Assembly: GCA_019245115.1 (NCBI GenBank)
Contig: JAFARZ010000157.1
Span: forward strand, 45,008-109,007
DNA from: Streptosporangiaceae bacterium
GTDB taxonomy: Bacteria; Actinomycetota; Actinomycetes; Streptosporangiales; Streptosporangiaceae
Direction: 5' to 3'
Length of the DNA stretch: 64,000 nt
Of this stretch, positions 37,547 through 45,612 are shown piece by piece. A program made the position numbers and the translations under genes. The notes beneath the pieces were generated by a model, which worked only from the letters and a program-made list of their open reading frames with translations, searched no databases and was not told the DNA's origin. The first letter of the stretch is position 1. Each line of letters starts with the position of its first letter.

Positions 37547-38719
37547 TTACCGCAGCGCGACCGGGAGTGACATGAAACCGCGCACGTGAACATTGGCACG
37601 TCGTTTTCCCGGGCCAGCGCGATGTAGTCCAGGGAAACGGTTCACAAGCATGGAAATAGCGACTGAGCCCTCGACGCGGGCGAGCGGCGCGCCCAGGCAG
37701 AAATGTATTCCACGACCGAATGCGAGGTGATTATTGGGGCTACGGGCCAAGTCCAGGCGGCCGGGGTCGGGGAAGACTTCGGGATCCCGGTTCGCGCCGC
37801 CAAGGAGCACACCCACCGACTGGCCTTCGCCGATCCGGTGCCCGTCCAGCTCGATGTCTTCGAGCGGGATCCGCCCGGCCACCTGGATCGGCGCATCGTA
37901 ACGCAGCAGTTCCCCTACCGCGGTCCTGATCATCTGCGGCTCCGAGCGCAGCCTCGCGAGCTGATCGTCATGGTCGAGCAAGGCGTTCACCCCGTTGCCT
38001 ATCATGTTGGTGGTGGCCTCTACACCTGCGATTGTCAGCACGACGCACATCTCCATCAGCTCGGTGCCGGTCAGCCGGTCACCTGACTCCTCCGCCTCCA
38101 CCATCCCGCTGATCAGGTCCTCCGTCGGCCGTTGGCGGCGCTGGGCGATGATGTCGGTCAGGTAGTCCTGCATGCTGACGCGCTCCTGCAGTCCGGCGTC
38201 AGAGACCAGCTGATGGGAGACGGGATCGATCGCCTCGACGATCGCCGCTGCCCAGGAGCGGAAGAGATCATGGTCTTCGGGCGGTATGCCGAGCATCGAG
38301 GCGAGCGTGATGGCCGGGAGCGGGCCGGCGAAATCGGTGATGATGTCCACCTCATCGCGGTCATCGGCCGCGTTCAGCAGTTCGTCCGCGAGCTTCTCCG
38401 CCTCGGGCCGGATCCGCTCCACCGCCCCCGGCGTGAAGGCCTGCTGGACAAGCGCCCGCAGCCTCGTGTGGTCGGGCGGGTCGATGAAGGGCAGGCCTCT
38501 TGGCTTCTGCTCCGGGGGTACACCGTCATCCAGCAGATGACGGTTCACCGAGACCCTGTCGTGACAAAGCAGGAACAGCGCCTCACGGTGCCCGGTGACC
38601 AGCCACCGGCCCATCTCCTCCACCCACAGCACCCGGTCCGTCTCTCGCAGGAGATCGTATGCCGGATAGGGGTCGTCAGCGGTTTCCGGGCGGGCCAGCA
38701 GGCTGGCGAGATCGCTCAT
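37547..38719 (-). CDS. Cytochrome P450, first gene of the NRPS operon
   Basis: A 390-residue class I bacterial P450. The haem loop is FGRGIHFCLGAPLAR, the K-helix ExxR is ELLRYDAP, and the I-helix is IAGVEATTNMI, so the acid/Thr oxygen-activation pair is present. DPPDHTRLRALV is the typical C-helix region. The ATG is at 38719, and the gene ends 25 bp before NRPS A, making it the likely promoter-proximal gene of the operon. It would hydroxylate or otherwise oxidise the product or a carrier-bound intermediate. No ferredoxin gene is nearby. Confidence 0.92.
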   Translation of the reverse strand: MSDLASLLARPETADDPYPAYDLLRETDRVLWVEEMGRWLVTGHREALFLLCHDRVSVNRHLLDDGVPPEQKPRGLPFIDPPDHTRLRALVQQAFTPGAVERIRPEAEKLADELLNAADDRDEVDIITDFAGPLPAITLASMLGIPPEDHDLFRSWAAAIVEAIDPVSHQLVSDAGLQERVSMQDYLTDIIAQRRQRPTEDLISGMVEAEESGDRLTGTELMEMCVVLTIAGVEATTNMIGNGVNALLDHDDQLARLRSEPQMIRTAVGELLRYDAPIQVAGRIPLEDIELDGHRIGEGQSVGVLLGGANRDPEVFPDPGRLDLARSPNNHLAFGRGIHFCLGAPLARVEGSVAISMLVNRFPGLHRAGPGKRRANVHVRGFMSLPVALR

Positions 38720-38933
38720 GTCACTTCCCGTTGATCGTGCACGGCAGGCAGATGCCGCCGCCGGATACTGTATTCCTCACTGGCAGAATCCGGTCAGGCC
38801 GGTAATTTACCCGGCCGTTCCTGCCGGACACTAAATGCGATTTTGAGCGACTGATGTACGTGCTCGCTGAATTTACCATGGACGGAAAATGTGAAGTAGT
38901 GCCAGCTATACCGGTGAGTGGAACGGAGAACAC
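38720..38933. promoter_or_regulatory. Divergent control region of the NRPS operon
   Basis: A 214 bp gap between divergent starts, with a more AT-rich stretch (about 38820-38895) than its surroundings. It contains an imperfect inverted repeat at 38797-38816 (ggccggtaa / ttacccggcc), a plausible operator. I see no IdeR/DmdR-type iron box and no confident -35/-10 pair. GGAG precedes the GTG at 38934. Confidence 0.4.
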
Positions 38934-40037
38934 GTGAACAATATGCCGACCGTCGTCGTTCTGGGGGCGACCGGCGCGGTGGGCCGGTTGTTCGTGGCGA
39001 GCATGGCCGCCACGGGCCTGGCGCGGCTGCGGCTGGGCGTCCGCCATCCGGCCTCGGACGCGGCACATGACCTCGCCGCGGCGGGCCACGATGTCCGGGG
39101 TGTCGAACTGTGGGAGCAGAGCAGCCTGGACGCGCTGACCGAGGGGTGTGCCCTGCTGGTGAATTGCCTGGGGCCCGCGTACCGCACCCGGGGCCGGATA
39201 GCGTCGGCGGCGCTCAGCAGGCACGCGGCATACCTGGATCCCAGTGGGGACGACACCGTGCATGCTCGCATCGGCGCGCTGGTCAGCGGCCGGCCGGTGA
39301 AGGCCGCCATGCTGACCGGCGCCGGCTCGGTACCCGGCGCCTTCGGTCTGCTCGCCCGCTGGCTCGCGACGGGCATGCCGGCTCCGGTGCTGTCGCTGAG
39401 CGGATACGTGGTCACCGACGAGCCGATCCATGCCGGTACCGCGACAGAGTTCCTGCTCAGCCTCCTCGACCGGCCATCCTCGGCGGCCGTCTGGCGTGCG
39501 GGCCGGCGTGCCGGGGCGGACGGGACGACGACCGTCGTCCGTCTTCCCTACGTGGCAGGTGCCCTCGAGACGCACCCGTACCTGACCCGGGAGACGGAAG
39601 CGATCGCGGTAGACCTCCGCCTTCGTGACGCCGAGTTCTGCCATGCCTTCGAGTCGGGCGGGGCGGCCCTGGCGTTCCTTCGGTCAATGCCGGACCGGAG
39701 CAGGCTCGGCGGGACGGTCAGGGAGCTGGCGCGCGAGATGACCGCGACAGTGAACGCCGGCATGGCGCGGCGTACGCCGCTGCACATGCTCGCCGTCGAA
39801 GCCGGTTCGGACGGCCAGCGGCGCAGCGCCATCCTGCGGTCGCGCAGCAGTTACCAGCTGACCGCGAGCATGGCAGTGCTCGCGGCCCGGGAGATTCTCG
39901 CGCAACGGGTCAGCCCCGGCCTGGCCCGCGCGGACGTCCTCCAGCCCGCTCTCGTCGCCGAGCTTCCCGCCCTCGATGAGATGACGCGCCTGGAGGTCCG
40001 CGACGGCGGTCTCGGCGCCTGGGCGGCAGACGGCTGA
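38934..40037 (+). CDS. Saccharopine dehydrogenase-like NAD(P)-binding reductase
   Basis: A 367-residue protein. It has an N-terminal Rossmann loop VVVLGATGAVGRLFV and the saccharopine-dehydrogenase-family segment ALLVNCLGPAYRTRG, then DPSGDD and a middle domain. The family includes trans-acting enoyl reductases of mycobacterial lipid synthases as well as amino-acid dehydrogenases. Because the PKS at 11871 lacks an ER domain, a reductase acting in trans is one option. Reduction of a thiazoline or ketone is another. It is divergent from the NRPS operon and faces the aminotransferase at 40056 with an 18 bp gap. Confidence 0.72.
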   Translation: MNNMPTVVVLGATGAVGRLFVASMAATGLARLRLGVRHPASDAAHDLAAAGHDVRGVELWEQSSLDALTEGCALLVNCLGPAYRTRGRIASAALSRHAAYLDPSGDDTVHARIGALVSGRPVKAAMLTGAGSVPGAFGLLARWLATGMPAPVLSLSGYVVTDEPIHAGTATEFLLSLLDRPSSAAVWRAGRRAGADGTTTVVRLPYVAGALETHPYLTRETEAIAVDLRLRDAEFCHAFESGGAALAFLRSMPDRSRLGGTVRELAREMTATVNAGMARRTPLHMLAVEAGSDGQRRSAILRSRSSYQLTASMAVLAAREILAQRVSPGLARADVLQPALVAELPALDEMTRLEVRDGGLGAWAADG

Positions 40038-40055
40038 GGCGCGGCCCTGGGTCGC

Positions 40056-41249
40056 TCAGGACGGGGCGGCCGCCGACCGGCAGGCGGCCGACAGCCGCGC
40101 CGCTCCCCGCGACAGCTCCTCCGGCCCGCAGGCCGCGAAGCACACCCGCGCGCCGCGGGCGGAGCCGCCGAACCGGCGGCCGGGCGCGAACGATGTCCCC
40201 CGCCGCTCCGCCTCCGCGAGCAGGCTCTGGTCCTCGACGTTCCCGGGCAGCTCTATCCAGGCGAAGTATCCGCCGGCCGGCCGGCGCATCGTGAAGCCGT
40301 CGGGTAGCACCAGAGCGGTCACCAGGGTGTCGCGGCGGCGCCGCAGTTCCTCGCGGACCATGCGCACGTGCCCGTCGAGCTCGCCAGTCACGCATCCGGC
40401 GGCGACCGCCATCGCGGTGAAGTGGTTCGGTCCGCCGCCGCTGAGCCGGACCGGATCGGCGGCCAGCTCGGCGGCCAACCGCTCGCCGCTGACCAGCCAG
40501 CCGATCCGCAGTCCCGGAGCCACGCTTTTCGCGCACGAGTAGAGACTGATGACGAGGTCCGGGTCTGGGGTCAAGCGCCACAGCGGCGGCGGCGGTGGCG
40601 CGGGATCGTAGCCGAGCTCCGCGTACGCCAGGTCCTCGATGATCATGGCCCCCGCCTCGTGCGCCAGCTCCAGGATCTCCCGCCTGCGCTCGGCCGGGAT
40701 GACACGGCCGGTCGGATTGTGGAATGTCGGAATGAGATAGAACGCCGGGGCCTGGCCAGTGCGCCGCGCCGCGAGCGCCGCGTGATACCGGAACTGACCG
40801 ATATCAAGATCATCGACGGGACCGGGAACGGCGATGGTCTGGACGCCCCTCGCGGCGAAGATCTCGCGGCCCAGATCGTATGTCAGCGCCTCGGTGAGCA
40901 GGACGCGACCGTCCCGGCACAACCGCACCGCCAGCTGGTCCAGCGCCTGGGAGGTTCCGCCGGTGGTCAGCACGTTCGCCGGGCCGCACACGCCGGGTTC
41001 ACCTCCGCTCACCCGCGCGGCAAGGTATGCGCGCAGTTCCAGCGGCCCGGCGTCGGCCCCGTAGGCGAGCGCCCCAGCACCCCAGTAGTCCACGGCCGCC
41101 GCGGCCCACCGGCGGATCAGGCCGCCCGGCAGCAGCGCCCTGTCCAGGTAACCGGGGCCAAGCTCCACCATGCCGGGACGTGGTTCGGCCTGGACGATGC
41201 CCGATAGGGACCTGATCGCCCCGGTGCTACTGTTTGCGGCCATGCGCAT
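40056..41249 (-). CDS. PLP aminotransferase, class I/II (fold type I)
   Basis: A 397-residue PLP enzyme. LTTGGTSQALDQL is the cofactor phosphate region, IPTFHNPTG contacts substrate and PLP, IIEDLAY supplies the Asp, and SCAKSVAPGLRIGWLV carries the Schiff-base lysine. It looks like the aminoadipate/valine-pyruvate-like group without a MocR DNA-binding domain. Substrate unknown; it may provide an unusual amino acid or aminate a keto intermediate. The start (41249, or ATG 41243) overlaps the divergent decarboxylase-like gene, so both promoters must lie inside opposite reading frames or the true starts are further in. Confidence 0.85.
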   Translation of the reverse strand: MRMAANSSTGAIRSLSGIVQAEPRPGMVELGPGYLDRALLPGGLIRRWAAAAVDYWGAGALAYGADAGPLELRAYLAARVSGGEPGVCGPANVLTTGGTSQALDQLAVRLCRDGRVLLTEALTYDLGREIFAARGVQTIAVPGPVDDLDIGQFRYHAALAARRTGQAPAFYLIPTFHNPTGRVIPAERRREILELAHEAGAMIIEDLAYAELGYDPAPPPPPLWRLTPDPDLVISLYSCAKSVAPGLRIGWLVSGERLAAELAADPVRLSGGGPNHFTAMAVAAGCVTGELDGHVRMVREELRRRRDTLVTALVLPDGFTMRRPAGGYFAWIELPGNVEDQSLLAEAERRGTSFAPGRRFGGSARGARVCFAACGPEELSRGAARLSAACRSAAAPS

Positions 41250-42057
41250 GCCTCCCGCCGGGACCCTGCGGGGCTACTCTCTGCCCCTGTCTCCATCCGG
41301 TGTCTCATCGATGGTGCCCGATCCTCCCTGGTATTTCTCCGGCGACGCGCTGTGGGTCACCTGCCGGGTCAGGGCCGAGGCGGCCGCGGCGTTCCTGCCC
41401 GCCGGGCTGCGGCCCGGCCCGGATCCGGGTGCCGCGGCGATCGCCTTCTTCGACTGGCAGTGGTGCGGCGAATCGGGCGCGGAACTGCGTGAGCCGGTGC
41501 GCGCCCAGTTCAGGGAGTGCATGATCGCGCTGGACTGCCTGCTCGGCGACCAGCCGGTGGCTCGCGTGCCGTACGCCTGGGTCGACAGCGCCGTGCCGCT
41601 CGTGCGCGGATTCATCCAGGGAATGCCCAAGATGTTCGGCTCGGTGTGGCTGACCCGGAGTTTTCCCGTCGGGCGGGCGGCTCCCCGGCGGGAGCCAGGG
41701 GGCGAGTTCACCGGCGCCGTGTCCGCCGACGGGCACCGGACCATCTCGGCCACCGTCACGCTCGCCGAAGCTGTCGGCCAGCCGCCCCCGCTTGCGGCCC
41801 AGCCGCTTGTGCAGACCAGGCACCTGCCGGCCTGGGACCCGGACGGCGCGCCGCTGGAGGAACTGGTCATGGCCGCGACCAGCGACGCGCGGTTCGCCGA
41901 GATCTGGCGCGGGACGACCAGCCTCGCCTTTCACGATGTCACCGACCCGGACCTCGCCACGCTCGAGCCGGTCGAGGTGGGCCCGGGATATCTGTTCTCC
42001 TACGCCGAGACGCTGGCCCCCGGGCGCCGTGTCGGCCCGCGGTCCGTCAGGGCCTGA
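41242..42057 (+). CDS. Acetoacetate decarboxylase-fold protein
   Basis: A 271-residue protein of the ADC superfamily. PWYFSGDALWVTCRVRAE is the first strands, IQGMPKMFGSVWLTR aligns with the lysine segment of acetoacetate decarboxylase (the Lys follows Pro), and YLFSYAETLAPGRRV closes the fold. Known members decarboxylate beta-keto acids or catalyse aldolase-dehydratase steps through a Schiff base. I chose the ATG at 41242 because YSLPLSPSG resembles the ADC N-terminus; an ATG at 41311 is possible. The 3' end overlaps the convergent aminotransferase by 11 bp. A role in making or trimming a keto precursor for the clustered aminotransferases is inferred. Confidence 0.72.
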   Translation: MRMPPAGTLRGYSLPLSPSGVSSMVPDPPWYFSGDALWVTCRVRAEAAAAFLPAGLRPGPDPGAAAIAFFDWQWCGESGAELREPVRAQFRECMIALDCLLGDQPVARVPYAWVDSAVPLVRGFIQGMPKMFGSVWLTRSFPVGRAAPRREPGGEFTGAVSADGHRTISATVTLAEAVGQPPPLAAQPLVQTRHLPAWDPDGAPLEELVMAATSDARFAEIWRGTTSLAFHDVTDPDLATLEPVEVGPGYLFSYAETLAPGRRVGPRSVRA

Positions 42058-43273
42058 GGCAGCCGAGGATCGCATCCGCGGCCGCGCGCAGCAGGCCGGG
42101 CGGCCGGCTCAGGGCCACCCGGACGAATTGTGCGCCCGCCTCGGGTTCCGCCCAGTGAAACTGACCGCATGGCAAGACGTGCACGCCGCGGCGCCGTAGT
42201 GCGCTCGACACCTGGGTGCCGCTCATTCCCGGCGGCACGGCGATACGTTCCACGCTGATCCTGCTGGCCTGGTCCGGCGAATGGATCTCCGCGCCAGCGA
42301 GCCTGCCTCGCAGCAGGTCGCGGTTGGACCGGATGAACTGATGGAGCTCCGCGAAGCCGCCCTCGCCGGCGTCCTCGGCGAAACACCGCACGAGCAGCAG
42401 TACCAGCGGCGAGACGCCGAGCAGGATCTCGGTGTAGACACGGCGCAGCGGGAGCGGCTCGTCCGGGGGGAACACCAGGAAACCGACCTTCAGGTCGAGC
42501 GCGGGCCAGAGCTTGCCGGTGTCCTCGATGACGACGTAGCGGCAGCCCGACTCGGCCAGTACGGAGAAATGATCGTAGCACGACCGCTCATCGAAGCCGC
42601 GAAATGACGTGTCGAGGGCGAGGATGATTCCGCGACTGGCGCATATCCTGGCCCAGTGCGCAAGCGCATCACGTGAGAGTATCCACCCGGTGGGATTATT
42701 CGGCGTGGTAACGAACAGGACCTCGATGCCGGCCGGCAATCCGGCCGTTCCGTCCAGCAGGTGGTCCTCGGCTACTGGCAGAAGGTGCATTCCGGCCCGG
42801 GTCAATATGTCCGGAATGTTGTCGAACGTGGGGTGAATAAGCGCCACTTTCCTGACGCCGCAAGTCATCAAGGCGAGGCTGAATATCTCCATCGCCACGG
42901 ACGAGGAGTAACAGCTGAGCACCTCGGTCCCGGTGAGGGCCGAATGCTGGCCGACGGCGGTAAGGTATGCCCGCTGGGCTTCCCGGTCCAGAACTGAGAC
43001 CGGTGTTTCGGCAGCCTGGCAAAACAACTCCGGAAGCCGGTCAATGATCTTGTGCTGCGAAACGCTCGGCTCATACCGTGCGTGCCCGTCGGCCACATTG
43101 ATACCCGACTCGAGCGCGGGCAGCTCCAGCTCGGTCAGATTGGGGAAGGCGGGCCGGCCGATCAGATCGCTCAACGTGGACCTCCGCATCCGGGGGGCGC
43201 CGTACAGCCATTGCCCGGCAAGATTTTCGGCGAGGACGTTCGCCGTCCAACTGGTTCCATTCCCCAGTCGCAC
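42047..43273 (-). CDS. PLP-dependent aminotransferase-fold enzyme
   Basis: A 408-residue fold-type I PLP protein unrelated in detail to the one at 40056. Features are CYSSSVAMEIFSLAL (phosphate region), VTTPNNPTGWILS, LDTSFRGFD (the Asp that binds the pyridine nitrogen), and IEDTGKLWPALDLKVGFLV with the probable Schiff-base Lys. It starts at a GTG 15 bp after the stop of the free PCP gene, so the two form one unit. This suggests it may act on a PCP-bound or PCP-destined amino acid. Transamination is the default call; decarboxylation, elimination or hydroxylation by this fold is also known. Confidence 0.8.
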   Translation of the reverse strand: MRLGNGTSWTANVLAENLAGQWLYGAPRMRRSTLSDLIGRPAFPNLTELELPALESGINVADGHARYEPSVSQHKIIDRLPELFCQAAETPVSVLDREAQRAYLTAVGQHSALTGTEVLSCYSSSVAMEIFSLALMTCGVRKVALIHPTFDNIPDILTRAGMHLLPVAEDHLLDGTAGLPAGIEVLFVTTPNNPTGWILSRDALAHWARICASRGIILALDTSFRGFDERSCYDHFSVLAESGCRYVVIEDTGKLWPALDLKVGFLVFPPDEPLPLRRVYTEILLGVSPLVLLLVRCFAEDAGEGGFAELHQFIRSNRDLLRGRLAGAEIHSPDQASRISVERIAVPPGMSGTQVSSALRRRGVHVLPCGQFHWAEPEAGAQFVRVALSRPPGLLRAAADAILGCLRP

Positions 43274-43288
43274 GTTCGCGGGCGGCGC

Positions 43289-43600
43289 CTAGGAACTGGC
43301 CGCCGGCGCGGCCTGGGCCAGGCCGCTGACCTTGTCCCACCACCTGGCGGCGAGTTCCTCGATCGACTTGCTGTCAAAGAACCAGTCGAATTCTGGTTCC
43401 ACTCCGAAATCTTTGCCAATCCAATCGATAATGATGGCCGTCGAGAGGGAGTCACCGCCCGCGTCGAGGAAGTGCTCGCTGGCATCGAGCTGTTCGACGC
43501 CAATGACCTCCGACACGACGGCCAGAAAGCGGTCCTTGCTCTGCTGCTCACTCAGCGATTGCAGCCCGGACCCTGTCGCCGGACTCGCCTCTTGTGTCAT
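43289..43600 (-). CDS. Free-standing peptidyl/acyl carrier protein
   Basis: A 103-residue carrier protein with the phosphopantetheine site FLDAGGDSLSTAIII (Ser at about residue 50). The GGDS core is the PCP type. The ATG at 43600 is preceded by AGGAG with 5-6 nt spacing. It is acidic and helical. It is co-transcribed with the downstream aminotransferase, and the adenylating partner is not adjacent; stand-alone PCPs often hold an amino acid for P450 or other tailoring, and two atypical P450s lie further along. Confidence 0.85.
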   Translation of the reverse strand: MTQEASPATGSGLQSLSEQQSKDRFLAVVSEVIGVEQLDASEHFLDAGGDSLSTAIIIDWIGKDFGVEPEFDWFFDSKSIEELAARWWDKVSGLAQAAPAASS

Positions 43601-43734
43601 ACGTGCTCCTATTATCGGAATATCGAGAACGTCGCATATCTTGCCATCTCGCAAGCAGCGTGTCATGCCCGGATAGCGCGGCGGTGCGGCCGCATCGATC
43701 GCTGCAGTCCGATCCATGGCACTATGCTCGCCAT
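43601..43734. promoter_or_regulatory. Divergent promoter region; possible leaderless exporter start
   Basis: 134 bp between divergent genes. TATGCT at 43723-43728 lies 7 bp before the ATG at 43735, the geometry expected if transcription starts at the A of the start codon. No ribosome site precedes that ATG. No matching -35 is visible, so this is tentative. Confidence 0.3.
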
Positions 43735-45612
43735 ATGAGTCCTGTTTCCGGATTGGCCAGGCTATGGGCCATGCCGGGGTTGCGCGGATACGGGCGCTTC
43801 ATTGGTATCGCCATGCGAGCCGGGCCCGGTCTCATGATCGCGTCCTGGCTGTCCGCGCTGGCAATGGCGCTTGCGCCCATCGTGGGTATAGCCCTCGTGG
43901 GCTCCATCGTCGGCCAGATCCCAGGCGTGATCAGGGCAGGCCTTCAGTCCTCCGCGGGGAGGACGGCCACCTTCTCGGCGATCCTGCTCGGCGTGGCGTT
44001 CGTGTTCCAGTGGGGAGCGGTCGCCTTCCAGTCGGCGGCGGCCAGCGCGCTGGGCGACCGGGTCGATTTCGCGCTTCAGCGGCAGCTCATGGCGGCGGTC
44101 ATGGCGCCGGCCGGGATCGCCCACCTCGAGGACTCCCGGGTCATGGACCTCATCAACGTGGGCCGCGAGACGTTCCGGGCCTGGCTCCGCCCCGGCCGCC
44201 TTGCCCTGGGCATGGGCCAGCTGGCGGGCGCCCGCCTCCTGCTGATCGGGACCTGCCTGATCCTCGCCCGGTATCGCTGGTGGCTGGGTCTGGGCATGCT
44301 GCTCACCGCCCTGTGGGCCGAGCATGAGGTGGAGCGGGCATCGCGGAATGCGGCGCAGCATCATTACGCCGGAAATACGCTCGCCCGGCGGACCGAGTAC
44401 TACTACGAGGTGGGGGTCACTCCGGATCCGGCCAAGGAGATCCGGATCTTCGGGCTGGCCGGCTTCCTGCTCGACCGCTTCTCCGGCAGCGCGCACCGGG
44501 CCATGGCACGCGCGTTCTCCGGGGGAAGCAGGAGGACCCTGTTGTCCAGCGTGGCGCTGATGGCGGTCGCGTTGACCGGGTCGGCGTTGCTGACCGCGGA
44601 CGTCGCCGGCGGTCATGTGGCGCTGAGAACGGTCACCATCGAGGCTCAGGCCATCATGCTGAGCCTGGCGGCGGTTGGAACAGGGGCCAGCGCGCGGCTC
44701 GATACGGGCATGGCGCTGACCGCGCTCAGCCGGTATGGGGCGGCCGTACGTGCGGTCCGGCCATCGGCCCCCGCGGGGCTGGCGGCGGCGCTGGCCCGGC
44801 CGGCTGACAACCTCCCCCAGCGGGATATCCGGTTCGAGAACCTCAGCTTCCAGTACCCGGGAGCGGCGGCACCGGCGCTGAGCGGACTGGACCTGATCAT
44901 CCCGGCCGGACGGTCGCTGGCCATCGTCGGCGCGAACGGCGCGGGGAAGACGACGCTGGTCAAGCTGCTGTGCCGACTGTACGACCCGGACAGCGGGCAC
45001 ATACGCGTCGACGGCATCGACCTCTCCGAGATCGATGCCGACAGCTGGCGTCGCCGTGTCGCGCCCATCTTCCAGGATCACGTGCGCTACAAGCTGACGC
45101 CGCTCAGCGAAATCGGCTTTGGCTACCTGCCAGCCGCCGACGATGTGGACGGCATCAAGGCGGCGGCCGCCGATGTCGGCGTGTCGGCCGTGCTCGACAG
45201 CCTGCCGCAGGGCTGGGAAACGGTCCTGTCCACGGACTATGAGAACGGGGTGGATCTGTCCGGTGGCGAATGGCAGAAGATCGCACTGGCACGCGCGCTG
45301 TTCGCGGTCCGGCACGGTGCCCAGGTGCTCATCCTCGACGAGCCAGCGGCCAACCTCGACGTCCGCGCCGAGGCCCAGCTCTATGAACAGTTCACCACCA
45401 TGACCCACGGGATCACCACGATCGTCATCTCACACCGCTTTTCCACGGTCCGGCAGGCAGCCTCGATCGTGGTCATCAGCGAGGGCCGCGTGGCCGAGCA
45501 GGGAACCCACCAGGAACTGATGGCGCTGGACGGCAGCTACGCCAGCATGTTCCGTGCCCAGGCCGTGCGTTTCGAGGAGACCTCTACCGAGGAACGGGTG
45601 GCGTCGTCGTGA
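43735..45612 (+). CDS. ABC exporter half-transporter 1 (TMD-NBD)
   Basis: A 625-residue protein. Six membrane segments (about 15-330) come before a C-terminal nucleotide-binding domain with GANGAGKTTLVKLL (Walker A), LSGGEWQKIALARAL (signature), LILDEPAANLD (Walker B) and ISHRFST (H-loop). All ATPase motifs are intact, unlike the DrrA-like ATPase at 20627. The frame is open upstream of the ATG at 43735, but only from here does the protein resemble an exporter. It overlaps the next gene by GTGA at 45609, implying a heterodimer. Confidence 0.9.
   Translation: MSPVSGLARLWAMPGLRGYGRFIGIAMRAGPGLMIASWLSALAMALAPIVGIALVGSIVGQIPGVIRAGLQSSAGRTATFSAILLGVAFVFQWGAVAFQSAAASALGDRVDFALQRQLMAAVMAPAGIAHLEDSRVMDLINVGRETFRAWLRPGRLALGMGQLAGARLLLIGTCLILARYRWWLGLGMLLTALWAEHEVERASRNAAQHHYAGNTLARRTEYYYEVGVTPDPAKEIRIFGLAGFLLDRFSGSAHRAMARAFSGGSRRTLLSSVALMAVALTGSALLTADVAGGHVALRTVTIEAQAIMLSLAAVGTGASARLDTGMALTALSRYGAAVRAVRPSAPAGLAAALARPADNLPQRDIRFENLSFQYPGAAAPALSGLDLIIPAGRSLAIVGANGAGKTTLVKLLCRLYDPDSGHIRVDGIDLSEIDADSWRRRVAPIFQDHVRYKLTPLSEIGFGYLPAADDVDGIKAAAADVGVSAVLDSLPQGWETVLSTDYENGVDLSGGEWQKIALARALFAVRHGAQVLILDEPAANLDVRAEAQLYEQFTTMTHGITTIVISHRFSTVRQAASIVVISEGRVAEQGTHQELMALDGSYASMFRAQAVRFEETSTEERVASS

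Noticed and set aside
38720..38933. Search for an iron-box (IdeR/DmdR type) upstream of the NRPS operon, expected for a siderophore pathway
   Set aside because: No sequence close to the TTAGG...CCTAA consensus was found; only an unrelated imperfect inverted repeat. The siderophore idea therefore rests on domain content alone.
43762..45408. 548-codon minus-strand open frame opposite exporter 1
   Set aside because: The plus-strand frame encodes a textbook ABC exporter; the opposite frame shows no domain.
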